This document shows, piece by piece, positions 44,575 to 53,898 of a stretch of DNA of 64,000 nucleotides. The translations under genes were made by a program, and so were the position numbers. Within the stretch, counting starts at the first letter, position 1; each line of letters opens with the position of its first letter. The notes beneath the pieces are model-generated. The model did no database searches and was not told the DNA's origin. It saw nothing but the letters and a program-made list of their open reading frames with translations. Origin of the DNA: CAVVJA01 sp963809815 (lineage in GTDB: Bacteria > Actinomycetota > Actinomycetes > Mycobacteriales > Jatrophihabitantaceae); NCBI GenBank assembly GCA_963809815.1, contig CAWELM010000017.1, forward strand, positions 186,001 to 250,000, in the 5' to 3' direction.

Positions 44575-44946
44575 TCAGCCCCCTTCAGCGATCACGGTGG
44601 CCGAGGCGATGCCGCCGTCGTGTGAGAGCGAGACGTGCCAGTGCCGAACGCCTAGAGCGGCAGCTCGGGCCGCGACCGTTCCGGTGACGATGAGATGCGG
44701 GCGCCCGGCATCGTCAGCCACGATCTCCGCGTCCGTCCAGCGCATGCCACCGGGTGCGCCCAACGCCTTGGCGAGCGCCTCCTTCGCGGCGAACCGCGCG
44801 GCCAGCGACTCGGCCGACCGGGCACCGCCGGAGTCGGTAAGGCGCTCTTTCGGGGTGAACAGCCGGTCGACCAGGGTCGGCGTGCGAGCGAGCGCACCGG
44901 CGAACCGCGCCACCGGAACCACGTCGATCCCGACGCCTACGATCAC
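44575..44946 (-). CDS. acpS: Holo-[acyl-carrier-protein] synthase
   Basis: Transfers phosphopantetheine from CoA to acyl carrier protein. The 123-residue protein has the metal-binding Asp in GVGIDVVPVARFAG and the Glu in ARFAAKEALAKALG, with WHVSLSHDGGIASA near the end. The start is GTG 44946, overlapping the stop of the upstream flavoprotein gene (GTGA). Length is normal for AcpS-type enzymes. Confidence 0.95.
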   Translation of the reverse strand: MIVGVGIDVVPVARFAGALARTPTLVDRLFTPKERLTDSGGARSAESLAARFAAKEALAKALGAPGGMRWTDAEIVADDAGRPHLIVTGTVAARAAALGVRHWHVSLSHDGGIASATVIAEGG

Positions 44947-45959
44947 GCGGTCGGCGACGCTGTGGCGCCAGGCGGCGCGTAGTCCGACAGGTGTCCCGGG
45001 AACGCCGACACCGATGGGTTGAGGTATGCCGCCGCGTTGTTGACCGCGGTGGCAACCTCGCCGAAACCGGTGGCGATCAGCCGAATCTTGCCTTCGTAGT
45101 CGACGATGTCGCCGGCCGCGTAAACGCCGGGGACCGACGTCGCGCCTCGGGTGTCGACCGCGATATGCCGGCGGCCGGCGATCGCGATGCCCCATTCCAG
45201 CAGCGGCCCGAGATTCGCGGTGAAGCCCAGCGCGGCGACCAGCTTGTCGCAGGAGAGGCGATGGATCTCGCCGGCTACGTTGATGTCGATCTCGGTCACA
45301 TCCGGGTCGCCGAGCACAGCCGCAATCTGGGCGTCAGTCATCAACTCGACCGTCGACCCCCGCAACAACTCAACGGAATGCGGGTGGGCGCGGAATTGAG
45401 CCCGGCGATGCACTAGGGTCACCGCCTTGGCGATCGGTTCGAGCATCAACGCCCAGTCGACCGCCGAGTCGCCGCCACCGACGACCACGACATGCTGTCC
45501 CTCGTAAGCGGCCGGATCGGGAACGAAGTGCACCAAGCCGCGCCCGAGATACTCCTGGCCTACCGGCAACGGCCGGGGCGTGAACGTGCCGATTCCGCCG
45601 GTGATCACAATCGCGCGACATTCGATCCGTCTGCCGGCCGATGTGGTCACCGCAAACTTCCCGTCGCCGCGTTCGAGCCCGACGGCCTGGTGGCCGAGCC
45701 AGTAACTCGGTGAGAACGGCGCCGCCTGCCGCACCAGCTGCTCGACCAGCTCGCGGCCCCGGATCGCCGGAAACCCGGCCACGTCGAAGATCGCCTTCTC
45801 CGGGTACATCGCAGTGATCTGTCCGCCCGGCTCTTCGAGCGAGTCCAGTACGGCCACCGACAAAGTGCGCACCCCGGCGTAGTAGGCCCCGAACAAGCCC
45901 ACTGGACCGGCGCCGACGATCAGCACGTCGACGGACTCGGACATCGGGTGGTCACTCAC
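44943..45959 (-). CDS. FAD-dependent ferredoxin/flavodoxin-NADP reductase-like oxidoreductase
   Basis: A 338-residue flavoprotein with two dinucleotide folds: FAD-binding IVGAGPVGLFGAYYAG (residues about 14-29) and NAD(P)-binding VVGGGDSAVDWAL (about 160-172), and the second FAD motif GVYAAGDIVDYEGK. It looks like thioredoxin reductase but has no CxxC redox pair, which is the mark of the YumC-type ferredoxin-NADP reductases. Its electron partner is not encoded nearby. It overlaps acpS downstream. Confidence 0.87.
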   Translation of the reverse strand: MSDHPMSESVDVLIVGAGPVGLFGAYYAGVRTLSVAVLDSLEEPGGQITAMYPEKAIFDVAGFPAIRGRELVEQLVRQAAPFSPSYWLGHQAVGLERGDGKFAVTTSAGRRIECRAIVITGGIGTFTPRPLPVGQEYLGRGLVHFVPDPAAYEGQHVVVVGGGDSAVDWALMLEPIAKAVTLVHRRAQFRAHPHSVELLRGSTVELMTDAQIAAVLGDPDVTEIDINVAGEIHRLSCDKLVAALGFTANLGPLLEWGIAIAGRRHIAVDTRGATSVPGVYAAGDIVDYEGKIRLIATGFGEVATAVNNAAAYLNPSVSAFPGHLSDYAPPGATASPTA

Positions 45960-46031
45960 CCTGGCGATGCTAGCGGCCGCGCGGGGACGACCGCGTAACC
46001 GAGCTCATTGCGCGCCGCGGGCCCGCCCGGC

Positions 46032-47087
46032 CTAGCCGCTTCCCGCGCGCCCTTCGGCTTGCGGCCGTCTTCCCGCGCGCCGTTGGGCTCGCGGCCGTCG
46101 CTTCGCGCCTCGCACATCGCACCATCCGTCCCGCCGCCGGTCGCTTCGCGCGCAGCGGTGGTACGAACGTCCGTTTGTCAGCGCCTCGGCGGCAACACCA
46201 GTCACATTAATGCGCGGGAGCCGACGCTGGGCGGACTTCAGGCGCCGTTGGATCGGCGTGACCAGGGAGAGACCGGCCGCTCCCGGGGCATGGCCGTCGA
46301 CGGTCAGGTCGACGCGCTCGTTGAAGAACGCCACCATCCCGCGGATCTTGTCGGCGTCGTCGAGCGGCTCGGGATACTGCCAGCAGATATCGACGCCGGC
46401 CTCGCCCGCCGGGGCATACGACCAGTAGCGCGCCGTTCCCTTGTAGGCGCAAGAGGTCGCCGTATCGGTCGGGGTGAGCAGATCGAATCGAACGTCCTCG
46501 GCTGGGAGGTAGAAGCGCTCCGGCAGCATCGTCTCGAACAGCAGCGACGGGCGCTCCGATTCGGCCAGCACCACGCCGGCCAACTCGACCCGAACCCGGC
46601 GCGTGCTCCGGCGCACATCGATGCGGTGGAACGGATCCCGCGGATGCGCGACGAGAGGTTCCTCCTCTTCCAGCCAGTCGAAAGCATCGAAATCGAGAAC
46701 CACGAGGCCGTCGAGGTCGGGGTCGGTCAGCCGATAGCCGGCACCAATTCGGTCCCCGCGGCTGGTGCGGACGGTAAGCGGTTGACCATCGACGGTGTGG
46801 AAACCGAAGGACGATCGCGGATCGACCACGGGAGGGCCGCCAGCCGATAGCACAACGCGCACCTCGCGGGCGTCGTCGTCCTGCGGCGCGTCGGCGAGGT
46901 CGGCCTGAAGGTCGGCGGCAGGCACCGCATATTGCGGCGTCACTCGCTTCGGTTCCCAGACGAGCACAGCGCGCGTCGTGTCTGCGACGGTCTCGCCATC
47001 GGCCAGGACGCGGATGCGCTTCGCCGTCGGCTGGAAGCGGAGTTCGCCCATTTGGCCCATCACGTACTGCGTCATCAGTGTTGCCAT
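46032..47087 (-). CDS. Double DUF427 domain protein
   Basis: A 351-residue cytoplasmic protein with two DUF427 units (residues about 20-120 and 165-270; RVLADGETVADTTRAVLVWEPK and RVELAGVVLAESERPSLLFE, each followed by a YxVPAADL/YLPAEDV strand, and SYWSYAPAGE-like CAYKGTARYWSYAP). Function unknown. The last 45 or so residues are Arg-rich low complexity translated from the 30-bp duplicated segment, so the natural end is probably earlier. A TTG or ATG start at 47087 is accepted. Confidence 0.78.
   Translation of the reverse strand: MATLMTQYVMGQMGELRFQPTAKRIRVLADGETVADTTRAVLVWEPKRVTPQYAVPAADLQADLADAPQDDDAREVRVVLSAGGPPVVDPRSSFGFHTVDGQPLTVRTSRGDRIGAGYRLTDPDLDGLVVLDFDAFDWLEEEEPLVAHPRDPFHRIDVRRSTRRVRVELAGVVLAESERPSLLFETMLPERFYLPAEDVRFDLLTPTDTATSCAYKGTARYWSYAPAGEAGVDICWQYPEPLDDADKIRGMVAFFNERVDLTVDGHAPGAAGLSLVTPIQRRLKSAQRRLPRINVTGVAAEALTNGRSYHRCARSDRRRDGWCDVRGAKRRPRAQRRAGRRPQAEGRAGSG
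46039..46098. repeat. 30-bp tandem duplication at the 3' end of the DUF427 gene
   Basis: Two copies (46039-46068 and 46069-46098) with 27 of 30 bases identical, both beginning CTTCCCGCGCGCC and ending GCGGCCGT. Shorter GTCGCTTCGCGC echoes follow up to about 46150. The repeats are translated as an Arg-rich tail. Confidence 0.7.
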
Positions 47088-47138
47088 GCGGACACGATCC
47101 GGGTGCGGTGCGGCGGAGTCAACGGATAATCGGAGGCA

Positions 47139-48986
47139 CTATTCGACGGTGACCGACTTGGCCAGATTACGTGGCTTGTCCACGTCGTAGCCGCGGGCCT
47201 GCGCAATCTCGGCGGCCAGGACCTGTAACGGGATCGTGGCGACCAGCGGCGCGAACAGGCTTGGCGTCGCAGGTACTTCGATCAGATGGGCCGCATGCGC
47301 GCGAGCGGCCTCATCACCTCGCTCGGCGATGACGACAGTGCGCGCGCCGCGGGCGCGGATCTCGGCGATGTTGGACAGCATCTTCCGGTGCAGCTCACGC
47401 CGACCGATCGGTGAGGGCATAACGATGACGACCGGCAGGCCGTCTTCGATCAGCGCGATCGGACCGTGTTTCAGCTCGCCCGCAGGAAAACCCTCGGCGT
47501 GCATGTACGCGAGCTCCTTGAGCTTGAGCGCGCCCTCGAGCGCAACCGGGTAGCCCACCCCGCGGCCCAAGAACAGCACGGCTTTGGCCAGCGCGATCTC
47601 CCGGGCCAATTCGCGGACCGGACCTACTACGCCCAGGGTCTGCGCCATCAGCTCCGGCATCGCGGCGAGCGCCGCGTACTCGCGGCTGATCTCGTCGCCA
47701 TACTTGGTGCCCCGCGTCTGCGCGAGCGCGAGACCCACCAGGCTCACCGCAGCGATCTGCGCGGTAAAGGTCTTGGTTGCCGCCACCCCGATCTCCGGCC
47801 CGGCGTGCGTGTAGAGCACGGCGTCGGACTCTCGGGGGATCTGCGCCCCGTTCGTATTGCAGATGGACAGCACCTTCGCGCGCTGCGATCGGGCATGCCG
47901 CACCGCTTCCAACGTGTCCGCGGTCTCACCAGACTGGCTGATCGCCACGACGAGGGTCTGCCGATCCAGAACCGGGTCGCGGTAGCGGAACTCGGACGCC
48001 ATCTCGACCTCGACCGGAATCCGGGTCCAATGCTCGATCGCGTGCTTGGCGATGAGACCGGCGTGGTAGGCAGTGCCGCACGCGACCACGAAGACCTTGT
48101 CGACGTCACGAAGGTCTTGACGGTCGACGCGTTGCTCGTCCAGCACTATCTGCCCACCGACCAGGTGGCCGCGCAGCGTGTCGGCAACGGCGCGCGGCTG
48201 CTCCTGGATCTCCTTCAGCATGAAGTAGTCGAAGCCACCCTTTTCGGCGGCCGCGAGGTCCCAGCCGATGTGAAAATGCGTGCCATCGACGGATTGCCCA
48301 TCGAAAGACGTAATCGCGTAACGATCGGGCCAGATCTCGACGACCTGGTCCTGGCCGAGCTCGACCGCTTCCCGGGTGAACTCGATGAAGGCGGCTACGT
48401 CGCTGCCGAGGAACATCTCGCCCTCGCCGACACCGAGCACCAAGGGTGAATTGCGTCGAGCTCCGACGACGACGTCGGGCTGGTCTTTGTCCAGGACAAC
48501 CAACGTGAAGGCGCCGGCGAGCTCGTTGCAGACGGCCCGAACGGCGTCCCCGAGTGAACCAGGTGCCGCGCGCAACGTCCGGGCCACCAGGTGCGCGACG
48601 ACCTCGGTGTCCGTCTCGCTGGCGAACTCGACACCCTCCGCCTCCAATGCGGCGCGCAGTTCGCCGTGGTTTTCGATGATGCCGTTGTGCACAACCGCTA
48701 TGCGGCCGGTCATGTCCGTGTGCGGATGGGCATTGCGGTCATTGGGCGCTCCATGGGTCGCCCATCGGGTGTGCCCGATGCCGGTCCTCCCGCTCACCGG
48801 ACGTCCCGCGAGCTCCTTCTCCAGGTTCTCGATCCGCCCGGCCTTCTTGGCGACCTGCAGCGTGCCATGGCGGTCTATGACGGCGATGCCAGCGGAGTCG
48901 TATCCCCGGTATTCGAGTAGCCGAAGGCCATCGAGGACGACCTCCAGCCCGTCCCGAGGGCCGACGTAGCCGACGATTCCGCACAT
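47139..48986 (-). CDS. glmS: Glutamine-fructose-6-phosphate aminotransferase (isomerising)
   Basis: Makes glucosamine-6-phosphate, the entry to peptidoglycan amino sugars. The 615-residue enzyme begins MCGIVGYVG with the catalytic Cys2 (after Met removal Cys1), followed by the class II amidotransferase domain (GIGHTRWATHGAPND, HNGIIENH) and two SIS domains (ISQSGETADTLEAV, EGALKLKELAYMHAEGFPAGELKHGP), ending DKPRNLAKSVTVE. It acts directly before GlmM, encoded nearby on the same strand. Confidence 0.97.
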   Translation of the reverse strand: MCGIVGYVGPRDGLEVVLDGLRLLEYRGYDSAGIAVIDRHGTLQVAKKAGRIENLEKELAGRPVSGRTGIGHTRWATHGAPNDRNAHPHTDMTGRIAVVHNGIIENHGELRAALEAEGVEFASETDTEVVAHLVARTLRAAPGSLGDAVRAVCNELAGAFTLVVLDKDQPDVVVGARRNSPLVLGVGEGEMFLGSDVAAFIEFTREAVELGQDQVVEIWPDRYAITSFDGQSVDGTHFHIGWDLAAAEKGGFDYFMLKEIQEQPRAVADTLRGHLVGGQIVLDEQRVDRQDLRDVDKVFVVACGTAYHAGLIAKHAIEHWTRIPVEVEMASEFRYRDPVLDRQTLVVAISQSGETADTLEAVRHARSQRAKVLSICNTNGAQIPRESDAVLYTHAGPEIGVAATKTFTAQIAAVSLVGLALAQTRGTKYGDEISREYAALAAMPELMAQTLGVVGPVRELAREIALAKAVLFLGRGVGYPVALEGALKLKELAYMHAEGFPAGELKHGPIALIEDGLPVVIVMPSPIGRRELHRKMLSNIAEIRARGARTVVIAERGDEAARAHAAHLIEVPATPSLFAPLVATIPLQVLAAEIAQARGYDVDKPRNLAKSVTVE

Positions 48987-49122
48987 GGGAACAGAGGGTA
49001 CGACGGCTTAGACGAGTTTCAACGACCGTGCGGACGTGACCGACACGGCGCGGATCTTCATCGGACGTGTCAAGCTGGACACCGGTCACCGGGGACGACC
49101 GTAGGGCGAGAGGAGGACGCCC

Positions 49123-49959
49123 ATGCATTGGCTGCTCGACGCCTACCAACACCACATCGTGCGGTCCGGCCGCGAACTCATCTTCATGGTGTTAATCGGC
49201 GTGGTGGGTTCGTTCCTGTTCATCCGCTTGAGCACCCGGATGATCCGCGCGCAGGTCAAGTGGTGGCCAGGGAACGTGACGCCCGGCGGCATGCACATAC
49301 ACCACGTGGTCTTCGGGTTGGTCTTCTTGCTCATCGGCGGCATCGGTAACTTCGCGCTGCGCGGCGAAGGGCGCCCGTACCGCGAGCTCTTGGCGCTGCT
49401 GTTCGGTATCGGGGTCGGCCTGGTGCTGGACGAGTTCGCGCTCATCCTCCATTTGGAGGATGTCTATTGGGCCGAGGAGGGCCGGCGCTCACTCGACGCT
49501 GTGCTCCTGTCGGTGCTGCTCATCGGGCTGTTATTGATCGGCGAGGTCCCATTAGGCGGCCGAAGTCCGGACGACACGCACTGGACGCTTGCGATCACCT
49601 GGACGATCACGTTGTTCCTGGTCGTGATCACGTTGCTCAAGGGCAAGTTCTGGACGGCTCTCCTCGGCATCATGATTCCGTTCTTCGTCTTCGTCGGTGC
49701 CATCCGCCTCGCTCGGCCGCGAAGCGTGTGGTCGCGTTGGCGCTATGAAGCGCGTCCCAAGCGGATGGCCCGGGCGGAGCGCCGAGATGCCCGGTGGCAC
49801 GGCAGAATCGAGCGATTCCGGATCCGCACGATGGACTTCATCGGCGGTGCACCGACGAAGGCGCCTGAGATCGTGGCCGAGCCGTCCGGCGACGAGCCCG
49901 CTGCCATTTCCTCGACGCCCCCCGAAAATGTCGTCAGCCGAGACGGCGCGACGTCGTAG
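49123..49959 (+). CDS. Polytopic membrane protein with HIHH motif
   Basis: A 278-residue membrane protein with about six helices (RELIFMVLIGVVGSFLFIRL, VVFGLVFLLIGGIGNFAL, LLFGIGVGLVLDEFALIL, SVLLIGLLLIGE, TWTITLFLVVITLL, IMIPFFVFVGAIRLA) and a cytoplasmic basic tail. A striking GGMHIHHVVFG motif lies at the second helix, with a conserved Asp-Glu in LDEFAL at the third; these could bind metal. Similar actinobacterial proteins are annotated only as integral membrane proteins. Start at ATG 49123, preceded by GAGGAGG. Confidence 0.75.
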   Translation: MHWLLDAYQHHIVRSGRELIFMVLIGVVGSFLFIRLSTRMIRAQVKWWPGNVTPGGMHIHHVVFGLVFLLIGGIGNFALRGEGRPYRELLALLFGIGVGLVLDEFALILHLEDVYWAEEGRRSLDAVLLSVLLIGLLLIGEVPLGGRSPDDTHWTLAITWTITLFLVVITLLKGKFWTALLGIMIPFFVFVGAIRLARPRSVWSRWRYEARPKRMARAERRDARWHGRIERFRIRTMDFIGGAPTKAPEIVAEPSGDEPAAISSTPPENVVSRDGATS

Positions 49960-49963
49960 CCGT

Positions 49964-50656
49964 TCACGGCGTCGGTGTCGTAGATGCCTGCGCCGCGCTA
50001 GTCGAGGGGATCGTTGACGGGCTCGCGGCCGGTGAGTTGGAACTCGGCCTGCTGCTCGGGGTGCTCGGTGTCGGTGTCGCCGTTGGCGAACTCGAGGCGG
50101 GCGCACGCGGGGAGGTCCCGACGGACGCCGAGGGACCGTGCGTTGGCGTGCCGGATCCACCGCCGCCACCAGAGTCGCCTCCGAGGAACGACGTGCCGTG
50201 CCCGGGTTGGTTGCGGAGGATGTCGGTGAGCGGACGCCCGGCGGCGGCCTCGACGACGGTGATCAATCCGACGAGTACCGCGAACACGGCTACCGCCCCG
50301 ATGCCGACAGCTCGCCAGGGGATCGGTCGACCTCGGATCTTGCGCCAAGGGGCATCTCGCGCGCCCGGCCACGGGGTGGCGCGCGAGCCGGTCTGAGCAG
50401 GCGCTAAGCCGGCGAGTCGGTCTCGCGTACGGTGCAGTGAGGCGAGGTAGATCGCATTGGCAACGACCGTCAACACGCTCGCAACGGCGGCGCCGATGAC
50501 GGTGCCGGCTACGCCTAGAAAAGAGGCGCCGACCGTCGCGGTAACCGCGGCGAACGCGCTCGCGACCACCTGGGCGACCGAGAGATCGAGGCGGTTGCGG
50601 TGGCTCGTGGGATCATCTTGACTCATCTTGGCGTCGGTCATCGTTGGCATACCCAT
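49964..50656 (-). CDS. Two-helix membrane protein with Ser/Thr/Pro-rich tail
   Basis: A 230-residue protein of unknown function. Residues about 28-70 contain a hydrophobic hairpin (VASAFAAVTATVGASFLGV and VIGAAVASVLTVVANAIYLA); a basic linker follows; a third helix is near 118-138 (AVGIGAVAVFAVLVGLITVV); and the last 80 residues are Gly-, then Ser/Thr/Pro-rich, probably extracytoplasmic. Several in-frame starts (50656, 50650, 50641, 50626) exist and the choice is uncertain. It converges on the gene ending at 49959, four bases away. Confidence 0.65.
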   Translation of the reverse strand: MGMPTMTDAKMSQDDPTSHRNRLDLSVAQVVASAFAAVTATVGASFLGVAGTVIGAAVASVLTVVANAIYLASLHRTRDRLAGLAPAQTGSRATPWPGARDAPWRKIRGRPIPWRAVGIGAVAVFAVLVGLITVVEAAAGRPLTDILRNQPGHGTSFLGGDSGGGGGSGTPTHGPSASVGTSPRAPASSSPTATPTPSTPSSRPSSNSPAASPSTIPSTSAAQASTTPTP

Positions 50657-50719
50657 CCAGGATCGCGGACGACCGCAGGGTCGGCGAAATCCGGTTCAAC
50701 GGCCTCACAGGGCCGTCTG

Positions 50720-52057
50720 TCACTGCGCTTCGACCACGTCCGCGACGCGTCGAGCGACCTGCTCCGCCTGCGACTGGGTGGGCGCCTCGACCATGACCCG
50801 GACCAGCTCCTCGGTGCCTGACGGACGGAGCAGGATCCGCCCGTTGGCCCCGAGCTCGGTCCGGGCGGCCGTGACCGCAGCGGCTACCTCAGCCGAAGCC
50901 GCCACTGCCGCCTTGTCCGTGACCAGGACGTTCAGCAGGATCTGGGGCAGCCGCCGCACGACCGACGCGAGTTCGGCGAGCGGGCGGCCGGACGACGCCA
51001 TGCAGCCCATGACGCGAAGCGCGGTGAGCAGCCCGTCACCTGTCGTCGCTGCGTCCATGAAGACGATGTGGCCGCTCTGCTCGCCGCCGAGGGACAACCC
51101 CCGATCGACCAGCGCATCCAGCACGTAGCGGTCGCCGACCGCGGTGGTGACGACGTGAATGCCGGCCTTCTCCATGGCCAGATGAAGTCCGAGGTTACTC
51201 ATGACCGTGGCGACGACCGTGTTTTCTCGCAACTGCCCGCCCGATTGCAGCGCCAACGCGCATATCGCGAGGATCTGGTCACCGTCGACGATCTCGCCGT
51301 CTGCATCGACGGCAAGGCAGCGATCGGCATCGCCGTCGTGGGCAATGCCCAGGTCGGCGCCCTCGGCCACGACGTACTTCGTCAACTGCTCGATGTGGGT
51401 TGAACCGACGCCGTCATTGATGTTCAACCCGTCCGGTTCCGCCGCCAGCGAGGTGACCCGCGCACCCGCTCGGCGGTACGCCTCGGGAGCCGCGACCGAG
51501 GCCGCACCATGGGCGCAGTCGACGATGACGTGCAGGCCGTCAAGTGGCTGCGGCATGGCTTGGTACAGATGTTCGAGGTAACGATCCGTGGCTCCGGCGG
51601 CGTCTCGGACTCGGCCGACCGCGGCTCCGACCGGCCGGTCGACGGCTACGCCGGCGTCGTAGGCCTGCTCGATTTCCGCTTCCAGATCGTCTGGGAGCTT
51701 TCGACCGCCTCGAGCGAAGAGCTTGATCCCGTTGTCCGGCATCGGGTTGTGACTGGCGGACAGGACGACGCCCAGATCTGCCCGCAAGTCGGCAGTCAGG
51801 AAGGCGACGGCCGGGGTCGGCAACACTCCGACTCGCAGCACGTCGGCGCCGGCTGCGGCGAGGCCGGCCACGACGGCGGCTTCCAGCATCTCGCCGCTCG
51901 CCCGAGGGTCCCGCCCGACTACCGCGACCGGACGGTTGGCGGGATCATGCCCTATCAACACGCGGGCGGCCGCGCCGGAGATGCCCAGCGCGAACTCAGG
52001 AGTGAGATCACTGTTCGCGAGACCGCGAACGCCGTCCGTGCCGAAGTAGCGGCCCAC
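50720..52057 (-). CDS. glmM: Phosphoglucosamine mutase
   Basis: Converts glucosamine-6-phosphate to glucosamine-1-phosphate. The 445-residue protein starts MGRYFGTDGVRGLANS, has the phosphoserine loop LSASHNPMPDNG (Ser near 102), the metal loop DGDADRCLA, the sugar loop GGEQSGHIVF, and the phosphate-binding RPSGTEELVRVMVEA. It lies 12 bases downstream of rpsI, consistent with the rplM-rpsI-glmM operon of Actinobacteria. Confidence 0.97.
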   Translation of the reverse strand: MGRYFGTDGVRGLANSDLTPEFALGISGAAARVLIGHDPANRPVAVVGRDPRASGEMLEAAVVAGLAAAGADVLRVGVLPTPAVAFLTADLRADLGVVLSASHNPMPDNGIKLFARGGRKLPDDLEAEIEQAYDAGVAVDRPVGAAVGRVRDAAGATDRYLEHLYQAMPQPLDGLHVIVDCAHGAASVAAPEAYRRAGARVTSLAAEPDGLNINDGVGSTHIEQLTKYVVAEGADLGIAHDGDADRCLAVDADGEIVDGDQILAICALALQSGGQLRENTVVATVMSNLGLHLAMEKAGIHVVTTAVGDRYVLDALVDRGLSLGGEQSGHIVFMDAATTGDGLLTALRVMGCMASSGRPLAELASVVRRLPQILLNVLVTDKAAVAASAEVAAAVTAARTELGANGRILLRPSGTEELVRVMVEAPTQSQAEQVARRVADVVEAQ

Positions 52058-52069
52058 TCGTGGACCGGA

Positions 52070-52468
52070 TCAGCGCTTGGAGTACTGGGGCGCCTTGCGT
52101 GCCTTCTTGAGGCCGTACTTCTTGCGCTCTTTCACCCGCGGGTCGCGAGTGAGGAAACCCGCCTTCTTCAGGGCCGGGCGATCCTCCGCCTGCAGATCGA
52201 TGAGGGCTCGCGCGATGGCCAGGCGGAGCGCGCCGGCTTGGCCCGTCACGCCACCGCCCCGCAGGCTGGCGATCACGTCGTACTGCCCATCCCGATCGAG
52301 CGTGACCAGCGGCTCCCGGATGAGCTGCTGGTGCACCTTGTTCGGGAAATAGCTGTCCATGCTGCGGCCATTCAGCGTGAACTGGCCGGTGCCCGGCATG
52401 AGTCGGACTCGGACAATGGCCTCCTTGCGGCGACCGACGATCGGAGCGGGGTGAAAGCTGGTCATCAA
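52070..52468 (-). CDS. rpsI: 30S ribosomal protein S9
   Basis: A 132-residue ribosomal protein in the 30S head. GRRKEAIVRVRLMPGTG and the basic C-terminal RKKYGLKKARKAPQYSKR, whose last residues reach the P-site tRNA, are diagnostic. The start is at 52468 (MMTSFHPAP) or one codon later. Ten bases separate it from the rplM stop. Confidence 0.97.
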   Translation of the reverse strand: MMTSFHPAPIVGRRKEAIVRVRLMPGTGQFTLNGRSMDSYFPNKVHQQLIREPLVTLDRDGQYDVIASLRGGGVTGQAGALRLAIARALIDLQAEDRPALKKAGFLTRDPRVKERKKYGLKKARKAPQYSKR

Positions 52469-52478
52469 TGTCCTCGAG

Positions 52479-52931
52479 TTACTGGGCGATCTGCTTGATC
52501 TGGAACGGCTCAGGCTTCTGGGCTTGGTGCGGGTGATGCGGGCCGGCGTAGACCTTCAGCTTCTTCAACTGCTTACGACCCAGCGAGTTCTTGGGGAGCA
52601 TTCCCTTGACAGCGAGCTCTACTACTCGCTCCGGCTTGGTTTCCAGCAGCTCCCCGACTGTCCGCTTCGACAGGCCACCCGGGTAGCCCGAGTGCCGGTA
52701 CCGGAACTCGTCGCGCTTGGAGCCCGACAGCGACACCTTCTCGGCGTTGACGATCACGACAAAGTCGCCCGTGTCGACATGCGGCGCGAACTGCGGCTTG
52801 TGCTTTCCGCGCAGCAGCGTGGCGGCGTGCGAGGCCAGCCGACCGAGTACCGCGGCGTCGGCGTCGATCACGTACCACCGGCGCGTTACCTCGCCGGGCT
52901 TAGGGCTGTACGTCTTGGTGCTGAGCGACAC
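52479..52931 (-). CDS. rplM: 50S ribosomal protein L13
   Basis: A 150-residue 50S protein. It starts MSLSTKTYSPKPGEVTRRWY, followed by VIDADAAVLGRLAS, LRGKHKPQFAPHVDTGDFV and the conserved GMLPKNSLGR. The GTG at 52931 is preceded by AAGAAGG and AGGAC. First gene of rplM-rpsI-glmM; a plausible promoter lies about 130 bases upstream. Confidence 0.97.
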   Translation of the reverse strand: MSLSTKTYSPKPGEVTRRWYVIDADAAVLGRLASHAATLLRGKHKPQFAPHVDTGDFVVIVNAEKVSLSGSKRDEFRYRHSGYPGGLSKRTVGELLETKPERVVELAVKGMLPKNSLGRKQLKKLKVYAGPHHPHQAQKPEPFQIKQIAQ

Positions 52932-53056
52932 GGTCCTGCCTTCTTTGTGCACGTATGAGCGCGAGCCGGCCCTCCGGCACGCCACGCCGGGGAGGTACTC
53001 GCTAGAGGCTGTTCGGCGCGCACAGCACAACGCGGGGTGCGACGCACCAACCGTTC

Positions 53057-53086
53057 ACAATACCGGCCGATCCGGACCCGGGCCAA
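53057..53086 (-). promoter_or_regulatory. Probable promoter of rplM-rpsI-glmM
   Basis: On the minus strand TTGGCC (53086-53081) and TATTGT (53062-53057) are separated by 18 bases. A small GGTGC/GCACC hairpin lies in the resulting leader, near 53036-53048. The region 52932-53200 holds no gene. Confidence 0.4.
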
Positions 53087-53200
53087 ATCTAGCTGAAACC
53101 CGCGCGCGGACACGCAGCGCCATCGCCAGACAGGAGCGGGAGCCGCGAATCGCCGCAATCGCCGGCTCGCACTGTCCGCCTGCCGGCCAGGAAATGAGCG

Positions 53201-53800
53201 CTACTCAACATCCAAGCCATGACTGCGCAAGAGCAGCACGCCGAGTCCTCGAGCGCGCCAGGCGGCCGCAAGGTCGCCCTCGTGGGCGGCCATGATCGAG
53301 CCCTTCATGAGAATGTGCCACTGTCGAGCAAATGCGTCGGTGTCCGGGATACCGGCCTCGGCCGCGAGCGCCTTGATGAATTCCCTGATGTTGGCCAGGT
53401 GTTGAACACTCGCTTGCCGAACTGGGCTCTCCGGATCCTTGATCTCGATCATTGTCGTCAGGAATGCACAGCCGTCGAAATCCGGATCAGCGAACCATTC
53501 GCCAAACACCTCGAATATGGCCAACAGCCGGGCCTGCGGAGTATCGCCCCGGTTCTGCGCCTCGGCCTGCAACCATTCCCGCGTCCACAGCTGCTCGCGC
53601 CGCCTCAGGAAGTCCAGTATCAGCTCGTCCTTCGAGCGGAAATTGCGATACAGCGTCATTTTCGCCGCGCCGGCGTGAGCGATAACGGCGTCGATTCCGA
53701 CACTCTGCGTACCGTCACGACTGAACAACTCGTACGCAGCTTGGCTGATCCGCTCACGCCCGCTGCTGGAATGTCCGTCGTTGTTGGTGTGGCTCGTCAT
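53201..53800 (-). CDS. TetR-family transcriptional regulator
   Basis: A 199-residue repressor-type regulator. The helix-turn-helix is at residues about 18-60 (RERISQAAYELFSRDGTQSVGIDAVIAHAGAAKMTLYRNFRSK), and the C-terminal ligand domain carries an AFARQWHILMKGSIM helix similar to the AcrR-like group. ATG 53800 gives a normal-length product; the longer upstream frame shows no TetR similarity. It precedes nothing on its own strand except rplM, but lies 98 bases from the frameshifted ABC-F gene, its possible target. Confidence 0.9.
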   Translation of the reverse strand: MTSHTNNDGHSSSGRERISQAAYELFSRDGTQSVGIDAVIAHAGAAKMTLYRNFRSKDELILDFLRRREQLWTREWLQAEAQNRGDTPQARLLAIFEVFGEWFADPDFDGCAFLTTMIEIKDPESPVRQASVQHLANIREFIKALAAEAGIPDTDAFARQWHILMKGSIMAAHEGDLAAAWRARGLGVLLLRSHGLDVE

Positions 53801-53898
53801 CGGTTCTCCGAGCGCCCGGGGATGGCGGGAAAGCCGGACGCGCGTCAGTCTACGCGCGGCCCACAGCCGTCTGGCGATATGTAAGCAATGCCCGACTA

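Noticed and set aside
44943..45959. Thioredoxin reductase
   Set aside because: The fold matches but the CxxC redox pair is absent, so a ferredoxin-NADP reductase-like enzyme is the better call.
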